Below, piece by piece: positions 36,301 through 49,882 of a DNA stretch of 64,000 bases. This DNA comes from Zonotrichia leucophrys gambelii (lineage: Eukaryota; Chordata; Aves; Passeriformes; Passerellidae). The DNA lies in assembly GCF_028769735.1 (NCBI RefSeq), contig NC_088171.1, positions 64,160,216 to 64,224,215 of the forward strand, read 5' to 3'. The position numbers were made by a program, and so were the translations under genes. How positions within the stretch are numbered: the first letter of the stretch is position 1; each line of letters begins with the position of its first letter. Under the pieces are notes generated by a model that worked only from the letters and a program-made list of their open reading frames with translations, was not told the DNA's origin and made no database searches.

Positions 36301-39300
36301 AGAAATGGGTATTACAAGATCACAGCTAAAGATGCACCTTTTTGTGCAGCAATCTCTGGGCTCAGCTTTGGAAATTTCTTGACTTTCCTGCGACAAGACC
36401 CAAGATCATCAGGAAATGCATGGGAACTTTTGAAGAAATTTAAGGTACTTGCTGCTACCAGGCAAGGACAAGGTAAGAAAGCTGCTCTAGCAGCTTCAAT
36501 GAGCATGATCAGCTGCTTTTGTTAGCTGCTCCCAGCTGGAGAGGGCCAAGCAGTCTTTTTAGCTGATGCTCAAGTAAGAAATAAACAGGAGTGCAGCTCC
36601 CAGAGCACAGCTAGAGCACTTTGTAGAAAAGGGGTCAAAGAAGAGGGACTCAGGTCAATTTTTCTGCTACAAAAGTCTCAGACATGGTGTTAATACACCA
36701 CAGAGTGGTTTCCCTGGAAAGCTATCCATGCCAAGGTAGAGGCTTTGACACAGAGTAAGTTGCAAATGGTGGATGCAGACTCTGCAGTCCTAGGCTTCAG
36801 AGAATGCTTGGAGTCTCTTTCTGAGACCAGGGGAAATGTTCCTCTGTCCTGCAGGAGCTGTGGTGCCAAGTGGGGGAGTTACAGGAGAACAGCACCAGAG
36901 AATAGGTAAACGAGGCAGAGAGGATCTCTGAAATGAACAGTTTGAAGAGCTGAATCCCATCTGCAACAGGGGTCAGGTGCTGTTCTCCCCCGGCATCAAG
37001 GTAAGTACAGCCTCTAGAGAAGCTGAAGGTTACCTGCAAAACAGGTTTACTGCCCTCAGATCTTGAAGAGGGTCATAGGGATGTTGTCTGCACAGCTGAT
37101 GGCATGTGTGATGACATGCATGTTACCTTTGTTAGAGGCATCCAGAAGCACTAACCTTTCAGAAGAGGCGAGTAGCTTTCTCTGTTAGAGCCTGCTTTAT
37201 GCTAGAGCACAAAGCTGGGACAGCTGAATCTCTCTTGCTGGCTTTTCTCTTGCTCTCTTGTGCCATGGGCTAGAATGGAAAAAAGCTGTAAATTATGGAA
37301 ATACCACTTTTCACTCAATTGCTCTGGATGGAATTTCTCTGAGCTCTGCCAATTACCATTGGAACAACTTAGCATATCCTTCAAAATCAGCATTGCAAAA
37401 AAAGTCTTCCTGGAACTACAAAGCATCCTCACTTCAAGTGTGAAGTATTTGGACAATGTAACAGTGATATTCTTTGCTTTGTATAGCAGGGCAAGAGTAT
37501 TGGTACATGTTTTGTTGTTCAGGGCTTTTTTTCCCCTAAGCTGAGGTTTCTCCTGTTTATTTGCTTTAAAGGTGCTTTGTGAATTGGCAAAAGATCTTAC
37601 AAATGTTCTACATATTTTTATTTTTGTTTTAAATGCCTCCAGTTCTCTTTCCACATTCAAGGCAGTGTACAGTTCAAGTGATTTCATTCATGCTGAAAAA
37701 AATCCCATTCACTGTTTACAAGAAATATTTACTTAGACAAGTAGTTTGAAGTTTTTATTGGTAAACATGAGTTTAATGGATAAATCTACCTATTCCCCCA
37801 GGATAAATACTTGCAGTATGAGGCTACTGCTACAATATATTTTAAATGTTCAATGTCAGTCATGAGTACAAAAAGGGCCGTGTGCTTTCTCCCTTTACAC
37901 AACCTGCATTTCCTTAGGAAATACTGACATTAGGACATGTCCTGTCATCAGTGGCCAGTGTCAACCACCCTGATGTGACCTATATGCTTGCATCTCTTCT
38001 TTCAGTCTCTGAGATATATTGAAATATAAGTTGAAATCTAATGGCTTAACTGTGCTCAGAAAATGTGATGTAAACAGAGATTCTCCTAAGAGTACATCAA
38101 AGGAATATTTCACTAGAGTGTCCTTCAGATCACCAGAAGTTCCTTAATTGAAGTGTGCTCTGCAGACAAAAGCTAAAGATGTGGGACACTAAAGGAAAAA
38201 GCAAAATCTATGGCAAGTGGTACAGATTGGACAATTGGTTTTGGTTTTCTTATTGTACACATGATTTTCCTTTTATATCTTTGATTTGCTGGGAAATGAT
38301 GTGTCTCTTTTCTTGGGATTTTAATTTTTTTTCCCTCTGATGATTTTTAATTTCCACTGCTGTCTGTATTTCAATATTAAAAATAAGGTAAGTACCCTGC
38401 ACTGTACCTAACAAATCACTTCCTTACCTGCTACACAATATCAAGCACTACATGTCTTCAAAGAGGTCACATTTAGACATTTTTTTGTTTAGGATTCTGG
38501 GGTGCAATGAATTGTGGGACTGTGCTTCTTGCTTATCCATCTTTAAAAGGCTTTTAATAGCAGTATGAAACTTTCATTCAATAGTATGTAATTAATATTA
38601 TTTCTTGTTAAGAATATCTGCTTGAGAAATTTCACCACCTTGTTCAAGGATACCATCTGCTTTGGGTAAAACTAGGTAGTGTCAAAACTGTAAAAGAAAT
38701 CTTGTCAAAGCAGTGTATTCTTACTGCTTGTATGCTCTGTTCATGGGCTTCCCAATTGCTTTTTCAGCAGAAATCCTGTGCTATTACAATTCAGCTGTAG
38801 AAATTCTTTTGTTCAGCTCTGTCACTTAATATACTACTAACACATCTTGAATTGGCAAACCAGATGAGTAATGCAGAAACCTCTATCCAGCTATGGTTCT
38901 TTCAATTCACGGACTCAAGTGTTTTTAAAAGCTCATCTTTTCTCCCCAACATAGATATTCCCAAGCATCACCTGATTTCTTCATAATGACAACAGTTGTC
39001 TCTAATTTCTGATCAATTTGTTTATTCCTACCACGATTGTCCAAAACACTGTTTCCAAAAATGAAGGAGAATGAGTATTTTAAGAATATTCAGTGGAAGT
39101 TCAACAACTGTAAGGACCCGCAGCATCACTTAAATCAAAATTAAATTACTGGTTTTGTGAAGTTGTAAATTTTGTAAACAACCTGCTTGGGGATGACAAA
39201 TGTCTCTTCTTCACATATTAGTCATATGAGACACTGCTGAGTCTGGGTCATTAAACTAAAGAAGAAATGAAAGGGTCTGATTCTTCATCTGTTGAAGTCC

Positions 39301-40160
39301 CATGGGTGTAAGTTCAATAAGAACAGTACTACCCTCTTTGGTTCCTTAGATATTGTTAATCTATATTTAAAACCTGTGTTTTAATTAAACTTGAAATTTA
39401 ATTTACTTTAACGTCTGTGTAAAACAGATTAAAATTAATAAAGTCTGACCCCCTTATGGGTTACCATGAATGAATAATTACACTTCAGCAGCACAGGACA
39501 GATTGTACTGGACTTTCTGGCACAAGTTAACAGTAAGAAGTCAAAGGAAGGCCAAGAAATACCAGAAATCTTGAACTGCATTAGAAGTTTAGGTTTTCAG
39601 TTTCTTTTTATGTAAATTGAAAAAGCATATGCTAGATTTTGTCACAGATAATAATTATGGAAAATTACCTGCATAAATTGAATATAAGAATATTCTAATT
39701 TGGAGCTTGAAGCTGACTGCCAAAAAATTAGTTAAGGATGGTGCTCGTCAATAATAATGCTAATTCAGGTATCACCACCTGGTCTAAATTCAAACTGAAG
39801 AAATTCCTTTCAGTGCCTTTAGGAAGCTACCACTGTTGGCTACAACTGTTTATTACCGTTCCAAGTGTATTCAAAGGCTGAAGTCTCATTTAGTCTCAGC
39901 TGAAAAAGGAACCACCTACAAAGAGACACATGGTGGTATTTTGGCTGCAGATATTGGCAGTGTAATTAACTGAAAGCACCTCAAAGGAAAATCCTGCAGT
40001 AAAATAGCTTCTTTTTTTTTTGACTGGGGAAATAAAATTCATGTAGACTTACGTGAACCTATAGTTCTTCAAAGAATGGTACTCACATTGATCTTCAAAG
40101 CTAATGAATTTCCTTGTACAGGTGTTTTCCAGAATGTGGATTTCTACCAGGTGAAGGTGA
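33400..40160. other. Non-coding stretch, two doubtful coding-like pieces
   Basis: No firm gene or repeat was found. A plus-strand frame at 36268-36525 (85 codons) has a donor-like aag/gtaaga after codon 68, and a coiled-coil-like broken frame lies at 36846-36950. Neither matches a family I know. The 161-codon minus frame at 37202-37687 shows no domain. Confidence 0.45.
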
Positions 40161-40416
40161 AGGTCTGATGTTTGAGGCATCCCTGCCTAACTCAGTGCAG
40201 CCCTGCATGGAAGGGACCTTACTGTTTCAGGAGAGGGGCATGTGACAAGTCCCAAAGCTCGCAGCATCCCAACCTGAAACAGCACCTGAGTGTTCCCCTG
40301 GAGCAGGGTCAGCCACCCATCCCTCCTGCTCCAGGGCAGGGCATGCAGGGTGCCGAGCCATGGCCTGGGGCCGTGGTGTGCCTGGGCCTACCTGTGCACC
40401 ATGGTGGCTGCGGCCT

Positions 40417-40656
40417 GCTGGGCTTGAGCAAGGCCTAACTATGGCATCTCTGCCAGCAGGACTGCCCTGTGGGCACAGGAGGGTGTCAGTAGCCCATCAC
40501 AGCAGCTGGAGTGCTGGAGAATGGGATCTCTCTCTGCTGGGCTTGAGCAAGGCCTAACTATGGCCATCCCTGCCAGCAGGGCAGCCCTGTGGGCACAGAG
40601 CGGTGTCAATAGCCCATCACAGCAGCTGGAGTGCTGGAGAACTGAGATCTCTCTCT
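40417..40656. repeat. Two-copy tandem duplication, unit about 120 bp
   Basis: The segment beginning ctgctgggcttgagcaaggc recurs after 119-121 bases, with small indels such as atggcatctctgcc versus atggccatccctgcc. Both copies keep the agcagctggagtgctggaga block (40501 and 40621). The copies are very alike, so the duplication is fairly recent. The region is GC-rich, and overlapping frames through it repeat the tail GLSKA in two places because of the duplication. Confidence 0.93.
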
Positions 40657-41154
40657 GCAGCAGGTGCTGCTACTTGATCCTTCCGTTTTTTCCTGCCTGC
40701 ACACTGAGCCTGACTAAAACTTAGCAGATTGTGTAGTTCAATGAGGCTGTAATGAAATGTAGTGGGATTGCAGGTAGGCTGCTTTCTGCTACAGAAGTAC
40801 TGTTTAATGGGCTCAGATTTGTCATTATCCTTGGCTGGCACAGCTCTAATTGGCAAAGCCCATGGCCATTTGCTAAAAGGAGGGGTGATATGGAGGTGCT
40901 TTTGCTTCTTTATGGCACTCATTTCTCCAGATGCAGTATTTCTTCATGTTTAACCTGTGCAAATAGTCTGTCTCAACACCCTTTACATTCTGGGGAGGGA
41001 AGCAGAACAGTGAGGGAATGGATTCCTTCAATGCTAGAAGCTGCTGGATAGATTTACCCAGAAAACAGGATTTGTTTAGCATAAGGAAGAGAAGGTATGG
41101 AGCAGGATTCATTGCTGTGTACCTCTACCTCACATGAGGGCACAGAGGAGGCCG

Positions 41155-41212
41155 AGTCAGACCTGGTTGATCCATGTGGGTCTCTCCCAACTCAGCTTAT
41201 TCTGTGATTCTC
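41155..41212 (+). mobile_element. CR1 LINE, 3' terminal tail
   Basis: The segment tggttgatccatgtgggtct followed by ctcccaactcagcttattct and gtgattc matches the last bases of CR1 in plus orientation. The 5' boundary is unclear because the upstream sequence is diverged. Confidence 0.75.
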
Positions 41213-41219
41213 TTGAAGG

Positions 41220-41395
41220 TGCACAGGGATAGCAAGTCAAGGGGAATGGATGTTAGACATGCAGAAAACTCTTTCCCTCTGAGGGTGATCCCATGCTGGC
41301 ATGGGTGCCCATGGAGGTACAGCCTCTGTTGAATGCATTGGAGGACTCAGCCCTGTACAACCTGACCTCACTCAGCTGGATTCTCCCAGCCTAAA
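41220..41395 (+). mobile_element. Diverged CR1-like fragment
   Basis: The order gacatgcagaaaactctttc, ctctgagggtgatc, gggtgcccatggaggtacag, ggaggactcagccctgtaca, acctgacctc follows the CR1 3' UTR upstream of the terminal tail. It is more diverged than the other copies and lacks a clear 3' terminus. It sits directly after another CR1 tail, so there are either two insertions or one rearranged copy. Confidence 0.6.
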
Positions 41396-41399
41396 TTCC

Positions 41400-44300
41400 T
41401 CTGTGCAGTCTTCAGTTTGATGCTGCTAAAGGGATATCTGGCTGTTTCTTGTTTCAGTAACACACCTTTTGTTATTCCACCTGGCAGAGCCCAAATTTCC
41501 CCTGTTTGTATTTTCACTTAGAGCAGTGGAGGAATGAAGCACTGTGAAACAGGCTTCTCTGAAGTTTCTAGTAATGCAGGATGTCAGTCTATTTATAGCA
41601 ACATCTGTAGCTTGGGAGACCTTTGATTACTTCATTTCAGAGTGTATATATCTCTTCATCTTATCTGTCTCCCATACCCAGTGTAATGATCCCTGTTGCA
41701 CTGCATTTAGTCAACATGTAATGCCTATTTTTCAGAAACAAGCAAGAGCATAAATTCATTTATCACAACTGGTGTGATTAAATAAATGCAAAACCAGATG
41801 TTGAAGGTTATTCAGGGATAACCTGTTTCGAAGGAGGGAGAAAGCAAGTGCTGAGCCTGGCCCCAGTGTGTCAGACTGCACACCATGACTGAATAAGCCT
41901 GACCTGGCAGGATCTGCTTCTCTGGTCAAAATCAAAAGGTCAATGTGGAGGGAGACTGTGTGGCTCACATGGGGTGCAACACCCAGCTGCCTCAGCACTG
42001 GTCTTGGTGTGACACTGAATTTTGCTGCCTTATACTGAAACTTCTCTTATTTGTATTTTCTCCCATCCTAAAGCTATTTGAAACTTTTTTTTCTGCCAAA
42101 ATAGATATGTATTATACATGACACACAGCACAAAGCACTTTCTTTTTAATTTTCAAGGAGTCTGTTAGTGCCAAAACATAAAATGCTTAAGAAGGAGGAG
42201 GAAAACTGGGATAAGTGATATTTGGCAGGATCCACATGTTCCATTTGTTTGTGCAACAATCTCTGTGCTGACTTACAGCTTCAGAGGCAGCTGTGTAAAT
42301 ACAGAGCTGTGATGGCTGAGGGAGCCAAGAGACAAGCTGTGAAAAAAAACCTGATAAAACCAGACATGTTCTGGATGCCACAGGGTAAGGCAGAGCTGAG
42401 CTTTGCCACAGACATCTTACTCTGATGCTAAATACCTTCAGTATCCTTTTTTGGAACACCTTCCCTGTTGCTGCTGGGGTGTGTGTTGTGGTTTGGTTTC
42501 TTGCTTGCCTTTTTTTTTTTAAGGACTTGAAATTAAAGTGTCATTATGAAAGAGACTCAAACCGTTCGTGAAAACATTAAGAACACTTTCTGATGCAGTC
42601 TGCCAAACCCTGCTTTGCCAACTGACCTTTGTGCTCCTGAGCACAAGGGCCAGGAAGCCTTGAAGGTATCAGCTTGTGGTGTTTGCTGGCTTCTTATAAG
42701 TTGGATTTACTCATTTGTTTTGTGAAGCAGTCCTAGGAACTGAAACTTTTGCCTTTAATAAGTGCTGGAGCTGTTGCCACCCAGTCCCTGTGGGAGCTGA
42801 CCTTCCCCAGATAAGGGCAGCACAAGCATTTTCTTACAAGGCTGATGCTAATGCCTGCAGCCTGCTGAGCAAGTTAAGCCTTGGCAGGCTCTCTAATTTC
42901 TTTTTGCTTCTGATAAAGCAGAAAAAAGATCATGGGCATAAAGAGGCAGGCTGGATTAGAAAACGTTATCTATTGGATTTTTAAATTGCAAATATTCATC
43001 TGTAAAGCTTATTAATTTCTGCATAAGTTTTCCAGAATTAAGAAATTTTATGGAGCAACACTATTCAGCAGTGCTGTGAGACTGTGAAATCATTTACAGG
43101 TAAATGATCACCAGAGCAATTCATCTAACTCTAAGTTTTCAAAACACTGTCTTTGTCTTTTTTGATCAGGGTATTACCTTTGTCTTTCTAAAAGACATTC
43201 TTGTGACTTCTCTGCATTGATTTTTAGCTTATGATAGAACACAAAACTTCCCCTTGTCCACCACATCAGATAATGCCTCTGCTGATTACACTTTTAAATT
43301 ATTCTATAACAATGTATATGATATTATTTCATCCTAGGGTTCTCAGTTCTTCCATGTCTGCTACACTTCATAAAATCCTTCTCCATCCTAGCTCTCCCTA
43401 AACCACTGGTCAAATGGGCAGATTCAGAGGCATTTAACTTGGTGCTGTAGTTGGAAAGCTCAGCATGCATATCTTAAATAGGCTGCAAACTATGGGAACA
43501 TTCAGTTTCTCTTTTGATGCTTGCAAATTTCACCCTTTTTTCCTAATTTTGGAATGAAATTGATCTGAATATATCTAGAAATCCCTAACTGAACTGGTTT
43601 TGTCTTGTTCTGGGGAGAAAGACAAAATTGTGCTCATCATAGGGAAAAGTAAAGGCAGTTCTCATAATAATTTAAACTGTTTACCATCAAAAATTTAAGG
43701 AAACCCCTTCAGAAAAAAGGAGTTGCTACCTTATGTAGTAAAGGGAAGTTTGTCTGCCCAGCTGCGTTTGCAAGGCACATTATCTTTTAGCAGCACGACT
43801 GCAATTTCTTCATTCCTGTGTTGTACAAAAAGTTTGATTAATTTTTTTCCACACTTGGTGCAATTTTATTTTTTCTCAAATCAACTATCATGAATCATAA
43901 AATACAGTGAGAAAAAATTTTATGTTAATCAGCTGATGGAGTTGAGCAAATATATATGTCTTCTGACTTCTTCCCCTCAGGTCAGGATTGCATTTGGTTT
44001 ATAGGAACATCTCCTCATTGCCTTTCCAAGGATCTCTCTGCTCACACTGCAGAGGTGAGCTTATGCTTCAATTGACTCTCCCTGTAGAGTTCAGGAAAAA
44101 TTTGAGTCAGAGGCAGAAATGGGTTTCTAACTAGAAAGAAATAAAATGAATTATGTTTTCTATTTCTCTTCCAAGGAGGACAATATTTTCTTGTGACATT
44201 CCTCTGGAACTGTGTGAATTGAGACGGGACAGGAAATTTCTCTATATTAAATCAAATAAGTGTTTGCCTGAGCAAATCAATCTATGAAGCATCTCCAAAG

Positions 44301-44689
44301 CAGTTTACTAGGCCCTGATCCTGTACTGTTGATTGATTTCAGTGAAAGATGTGAACCTTAAGGACATGCTTCTATGTGGAGTTACTTTAAGGAATAAATA
44401 AATCTGTTGAATTGTTGGACAACTCCAAGTGCAGACTTACAGGACAAAGCTTTTGATGGTTTGGATCCAAACAGCTAAATAGAAGTGTTGATAGCAGGTT
44501 TCCTGGTGGATGCAATAAAAACTATTTACCCAGTCACAACCTTCTGTTTTGAATTTGGAGAGAGGACAGGTCCAAATACAAGATAATAGCCTGTGAAATG
44601 GGCATAGTTTGTCTTCCCACAGAGCCATTGATAGGTAAACATCCAGCATTTCAAAAATATTTTGCTTTTAGATTTAAAAGTGGTTTTCA
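41400..44689. other. Non-coding stretch, nothing recognised
   Basis: There are short open frames only and a poly-T/A run near 42511-42522. No domain or repeat family was recognised. Confidence 0.55.
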
Positions 44690-44818
44690 CTCCCATTTTA
44701 TAGTTGAGGAACTAGAGGTATGTTGAATTTTAGTAACTGGTTGATATCAGAAACCTGGAAAAGGACAGATTCAAAAATAACAGCTGGGTCTGGAAAGCAG
44801 TAACCTAATCACTGAATA
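44690..44818 (+). mobile_element. MIR-like ancient SINE core
   Basis: The segment cccattttatagttgaggaa followed by ctagagg, a ttagtaactggttgatatca segment and a tail gtaacctaatcactgaa follows the MIR core in order: the cccattttacagatgaggaaac box, the aagtaacttgcccaaggtca box and the taaccactaa end. It is strongly diverged. Same orientation as the 15530-15662 element. Confidence 0.5.
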
Positions 44819-47800
44819 ATGTTGTCTTAGAGCTGAAAGCCTGGAGGAAAAAGCTGAAATGTCTTTCTTCTCAACTCTGTCTCTACCCATGTCTGCATAT
44901 GAGAGTCACTGAGCTGGAAAAATATGAATGTTGCAGTACAGCATGAATGAACTAAGTTGTCTCCTGAGCAGTGAGTGCATTTCCCAGCTGGGTAGGACAT
45001 TGCAAAGCTTTCAGGAGTTTCCAGCACCATTTCACTCAAACAAGATCCTCTTGAGGATGCCCCGGTTGAATGTTGCTTTTATTTTTCTTTTTCTGTGTCT
45101 GGGGGACATAACAATCTCCTGTTTCTAGCACAGCCTTTGCCAGAGCCTGTGTCAGGATGCATAAACAGAAGCCTCTGGTGCAACAGGAGGTGTTTGCAGA
45201 GCTTCAAGAGCTCTGACTCCAAGTGGGAAGGGTATTCAACAGCTTACATGGTTATGTCTTTATTAGCTGAACAGGAACATTTGCTTAAACCAAGAGGAAG
45301 ACAAAATTACAACAAAGGGCAGATAAAATCAATGTAAGTTTGATGAAACTGCTGCTGTTTTTCACATCATATTTGTCCTTGCTTTGCTACTTTAAAAAAT
45401 AAAAAAAAAGACACCAAAACTGAAACAGAATCACTCATCACACTAAACCCACGCCCCCACTCCCTCTGCAGCCTGACATTTCAAACTAACTCAACTTTGC
45501 CCCAAGTAATCAGAGTTTACCTCCTGCCCCAAGGCTTCAGAGGAGGATAGTGTGAACCTTGCTCTGCTTTGAGATGGCTCCCAGCTTCTTCTTCAGCTGC
45601 ATTTTAAAATGAAATGGAGATGGTCAGATTGCCTTCTGGTGCTTGTCTGGACCAATAACCACTGCTGGTGGCTGGTTTCTCTGGCAATATTCAGAGGTGA
45701 TGTGCAAAGGGAAAGAAGTTAACTGTTTGACAAGGGACAGCTTTATTTACAGACTGCTGCCAGGCTAAAATCAGTTGAACTGCATGAAATGATGTGCACT
45801 GGTTTGTAAAAAGGGTTGGAAAGCCGTGACACTGATTGGCAGTGAAAAGCCTATAAAGCAGCACACATCAATGGAGTAATTGACTGCTTCCCTCACATAA
45901 ATGATTTTTCTCCTTGCCATACTCTTTGTGCACTTGAGCAAGCTGTGCTTCATACTGATGGAACAGTACTGAAACCATACTGATAGTTTGTTATGATGGA
46001 ACATAGCAGACTTCAATAATTTTCTGAAAGCTGTGTAAGACAGATCCTGGGTGAGAGGGTCTTTTGAGATATTATTTGTAATGCTAATAATAATATAGTG
46101 AAAAAGACACTGTCTTTAAAACTGTACAGGGACAAAGACTTACAGGAATTCAATCAAGCAAGAGGGCAGGACAGTGCTGACTTTGCAGATCTAATGCACC
46201 CATCTTGTATCCATCTGCTTGCTCCAGTCCCAGAGCTGCTGGATAGCTTGCTCAGCATCACTTCCTTGAGTGTTGTTCAGTTGTTTCCAGGGATCTGGCA
46301 TTTGAATTTTGGGAAGGTGAAAATTCTTTTGTTGAGCTCCTGCTGACCTTGGTTGTTAATAATGATTTCTCCAGTGAGTGTTGGCTTTGCTCCCCTTATA
46401 GGGAGGATCAGATTTTTTTAAAAACCCAGCAGGAGTCTGTGCAACTTTTATATCTGAAGCAAGCATACATACAGGGCACCTGCTGTGCAGTTGGGGCACT
46501 GCCCTCCAGCCAGGCAGAATTAACCTGCACTGCAAGATTAAAGGATAACCTTGAGCTTGGCAAGGACCTCAGAAGAGCAAAATTCTTTTCTCAGAACAAC
46601 ACCCTGCAATAAGCAGAGATAAGTCTGAGCCACAGCACCAGGTCTGGAGCCAAGCTGTTGTGAAGTTTGGCCTGCTCAGAGGTAAGGTTTCTTCATAAAC
46701 CTCTCCACAACAGAAAACTTTGAGGTTTCTCATTCACTCTTCTGGATTCACAATCCCAGGCATTCTGTTGTTGAGAGTGTTCACCATATGGTTTTTCCTT
46801 GGTCTGTTGCAAGCTAAGGACCAGTGTGGGGTTTGGATATTTTTTGTTCAGCATTGCTTTAATCTTCAATGTTACCTTCATATGCTATTCTTATGGGCTT
46901 ACACAAAACTTTGTGAGCTCCTGTCATCACACATTTTAAGGAGGCTGTTGCATACCAGCTATGCAGCTGCACTGTGGGATCAAAAAAAAGGAGCCTGGTC
47001 CCTGTGAAATGTGTGGGAATTAAGCCTTGCTTAAGTGAAAATATCTTAGAATGCTTTCCTGGATTCTTTCCATAACCACCGTTGGGTTGTACAAGGCAAG
47101 GAGGTGGAAGTGCTCTCCCTTTGGAAACTTTTCCAGGCAGGGACAGAAGCATGCACCAAGGAAGAAGGCAAAGAGTAGGCGGTGCAAGTGTCCTGCTGGG
47201 AGTTTCTCTCTGCTCCCTGTCTCTTGGTTTCTGCTCTTCAGTGGGACACAGGACTCACAGCTGGCAGATGAAAAAAAATAACAGCATCAAGGACAAGCTG
47301 CCAAAGCTGACTGCTGGTGTCTGGCACTTCAGTGGGGCGTGTGACAGCTGAAGGTGCCTCTCCTCTGTGTCCAAAGGGCTGAAGAGGATGTAACAGATCC
47401 ATTTGCTCAGTATGGAGACAGGAGTTTAATGACATGGAGGGACCACACTAAATTGATACTGCTGAAGATAATTAAATTGTGTGGCAGTTGATGCCTGAAT
47501 AATCAGGATTTCAAAGGTCTTTAAATAATGGTTTGTGGCCTGGCTGTATTTATGAACTGTAAGGAACTCCTGTGGATTTTGCTTGGCTGTTAGATTCCAT
47601 GGAGGAGTAGTCAGTTTCTGTCTAGTTCCATGACCCCACCTCAGCAGAAATGATGAAGTACTGACCTGGATGCAGGTAACAGACTCTCTTGCTTTCAAAT
47701 CCCCATCTGAAATTTCACAGAGGGTTAAAATCATCAAGTGTTTGAGTGCCTTGATGTATCTCTTCCATTCACAACTTCTCCTTTCCTTTGTCAATTATTC

Positions 47801-49472
47801 CCTCTACATTTTCTTCTCCTTAAGCAAATCAAGAAACATTGTCTTAATTTCCTGTATGATTCCCTCCCATGTTATGCTGGTTTCTGCAAGTGGAAAAACA
47901 GAGCAGCAAAACCTTTTTTTCCAGAAGAGGAAAAGGACTTCTAAGTGGGGCTCCTGTTTGGAGGAGACAAGACCAGATTTCCTGGGAAACTTTAGGCAAA
48001 AAGTCATGGGTAGTGCTTAGCATGCTTTTCAAATCAACCTTTCCTAGCTAGATCCCAGGATGCAACACCATCTCCAAATCTCTGAGACACACCTGATTTT
48101 GTTACCATTAAATGATGTTGTTTTTCATTCTTTCTGTCAGCAAATTGACTCAAATCCCTCAGCCGAAAGTTAGGACTCAAAAGGATTTTTAGCAAATTAA
48201 TCCATGCAGTCAATAAAGCACCTCCAATATATCCTAGGTGTTATACTAAATCTACTTGGATGCTTCCTGCACCAGCATATTACTCTTTCTTTTCTCTGTG
48301 TCATCCTCTTGGTATTATTTTAATTCCTGCCCTAGTCATGCACAGATGCAAATGCCTACCTTAGGCTTCCAGACCTGCATTAGCATATGTCAAATTTGTC
48401 ACAGTGACCTGGACCCTGTGAGCCCAGAGCATCGCAGCCTGAGAGAGCTGGGACTGTCTGTGTTTGTCTGGAACATTGATCCAGGACCTCAGAAATCTTT
48501 CCTCAGGATGACTTTTTCCCTAATTAATGGCTGTAGATGACGAGGTGTGCATAGCCATATATGAAGAGAATGGCAAACACAAACGTTTGTGCAGTTAGCA
48601 GCTGCTGTCACACAAGTGTATTTAGCATGTGCAGCTTGGAGGTTTCCCTCCTGCTTACAGACCTGTCATTCCCACTGGGCTCATATATTTTAACATTGAT
48701 TAACTACAGGTACCTTATGTGACTTTCTCTTCAGTCAATTATCTCCCAGTTCCTGAATTAAGAAATGATATATTCACAACTACCATATTTTTTTCCTGTA
48801 AGAACAAGGAATACTTGAGAAAAAATTGCACAAATAAATTTTTTACCCTTTTGGTATCCATAAGCCAGTCTGTTGAAATGAATGAACCTCTGTCTGTTAA
48901 ATTCTGTCAAGATGTAAGGCATTAATAGGGTTATTTGAAATCCATAAAATAAATAAGTTCTCAAACTCAGGACCCAGCTGCATCAACACAAAAAAGCTGT
49001 TGTACTTCATATGCCTTGCTATCATTTTGACTTTTCTAAAAGTGGATTCAGTAATTGTTTCCTGCTTTCAAATAACATGGTTGAACTGTGAATTTAAAAT
49101 AGGCCAAATTTAGCAATTCACTAATAAGACAATGCCAAGAATTCTGTATTTCAAACTCTCAGTTGCAGGAATGAAGCTGCAGTCAGAAATGCTTTGCACA
49201 CTTTCATAGTCCTGCAGCTCCCATCTGTGTATGTGTAAAGCTCAGATTTGCAAAACACACTGTTAAAAGCATGGTTTCTGAGGTTCAAGCATCAAACACA
49301 TATAAGGGAAGAAATGGCAGAATTAAGGCAATCTTGTGTAGGTATGATTTGCTATCCACACCTTTCTTGCTGATGTATGTTCTTGTACAGTCTTTAAAGA
49401 CATCACCTATTCCTTTTTTGCCTAAACGTTCTCTGGGAGTTAATTAGGGTTGTATAGTGAAGGAGAGTAATA
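44819..49472. other. Non-coding stretch, nothing recognised
   Basis: Many overlapping frames of 60-120 codons occur, especially 46690-48050 where both strands are open. None shows a domain or consistent splice structure. No repeat family was recognised. Confidence 0.5.
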
Positions 49473-49495
49473 AAAAACAAACAAACAAACAAACA
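49473..49495. repeat. Short (AAAC)n repeat
   Basis: About five aaac units follow a short A run. Confidence 0.9.
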
Positions 49496-49815
49496 GGGGC
49501 CCTGCCTAAAAAAGTTGAAGATGTGGAAATCCATAGAAAAATATTTTCTTGAACCACAGAACCAATAAAAAAACTGTTTTCCCATGGTTTCCAGCCATTC
49601 ATTCCTTAAACTCCTTCCCCTACTTCTGTAACTTCCCTATTTGCCTAAGTGAATGTCTGCATATTGTGTCTGAGCCCATTCCAGGTCCCCAGCTCTACCC
49701 AAGTGTGACAAATCTGCAGAGTATTAATTGTCTTTGACATCACTGACCTTCTGTGAAACTGGGTTGAAACTGCCCAGCAGGTTCATATGTTGTTAAGGCA
49801 GAGAGGCAGGCGGGT

Positions 49816-49882
49816 GGGTGGATGGATGGATGGATGGATGGATGGATGGATGGATGGATGGATGGATGGATGGATGGATGGA
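49816..49882. repeat. (GGAT)n microsatellite
   Basis: About 16 near-perfect ggat units follow two gggt/ggtg variants. The minus-strand translation is a spurious HPSI repeat and is not a gene. Likely length-polymorphic. Confidence 0.97.

Noticed and set aside
37202..37687. 161-codon minus-strand open frame
   Set aside because: No domain and Lys/Ser/Thr-rich random-looking composition in AT-rich DNA, with plus-strand frames also open. Not called a gene.
40417..40656. Direct repeats as a CRISPR-like array
   Set aside because: Only two copies with a 120-bp unit and no spacers. The rest of the window is clearly vertebrate.
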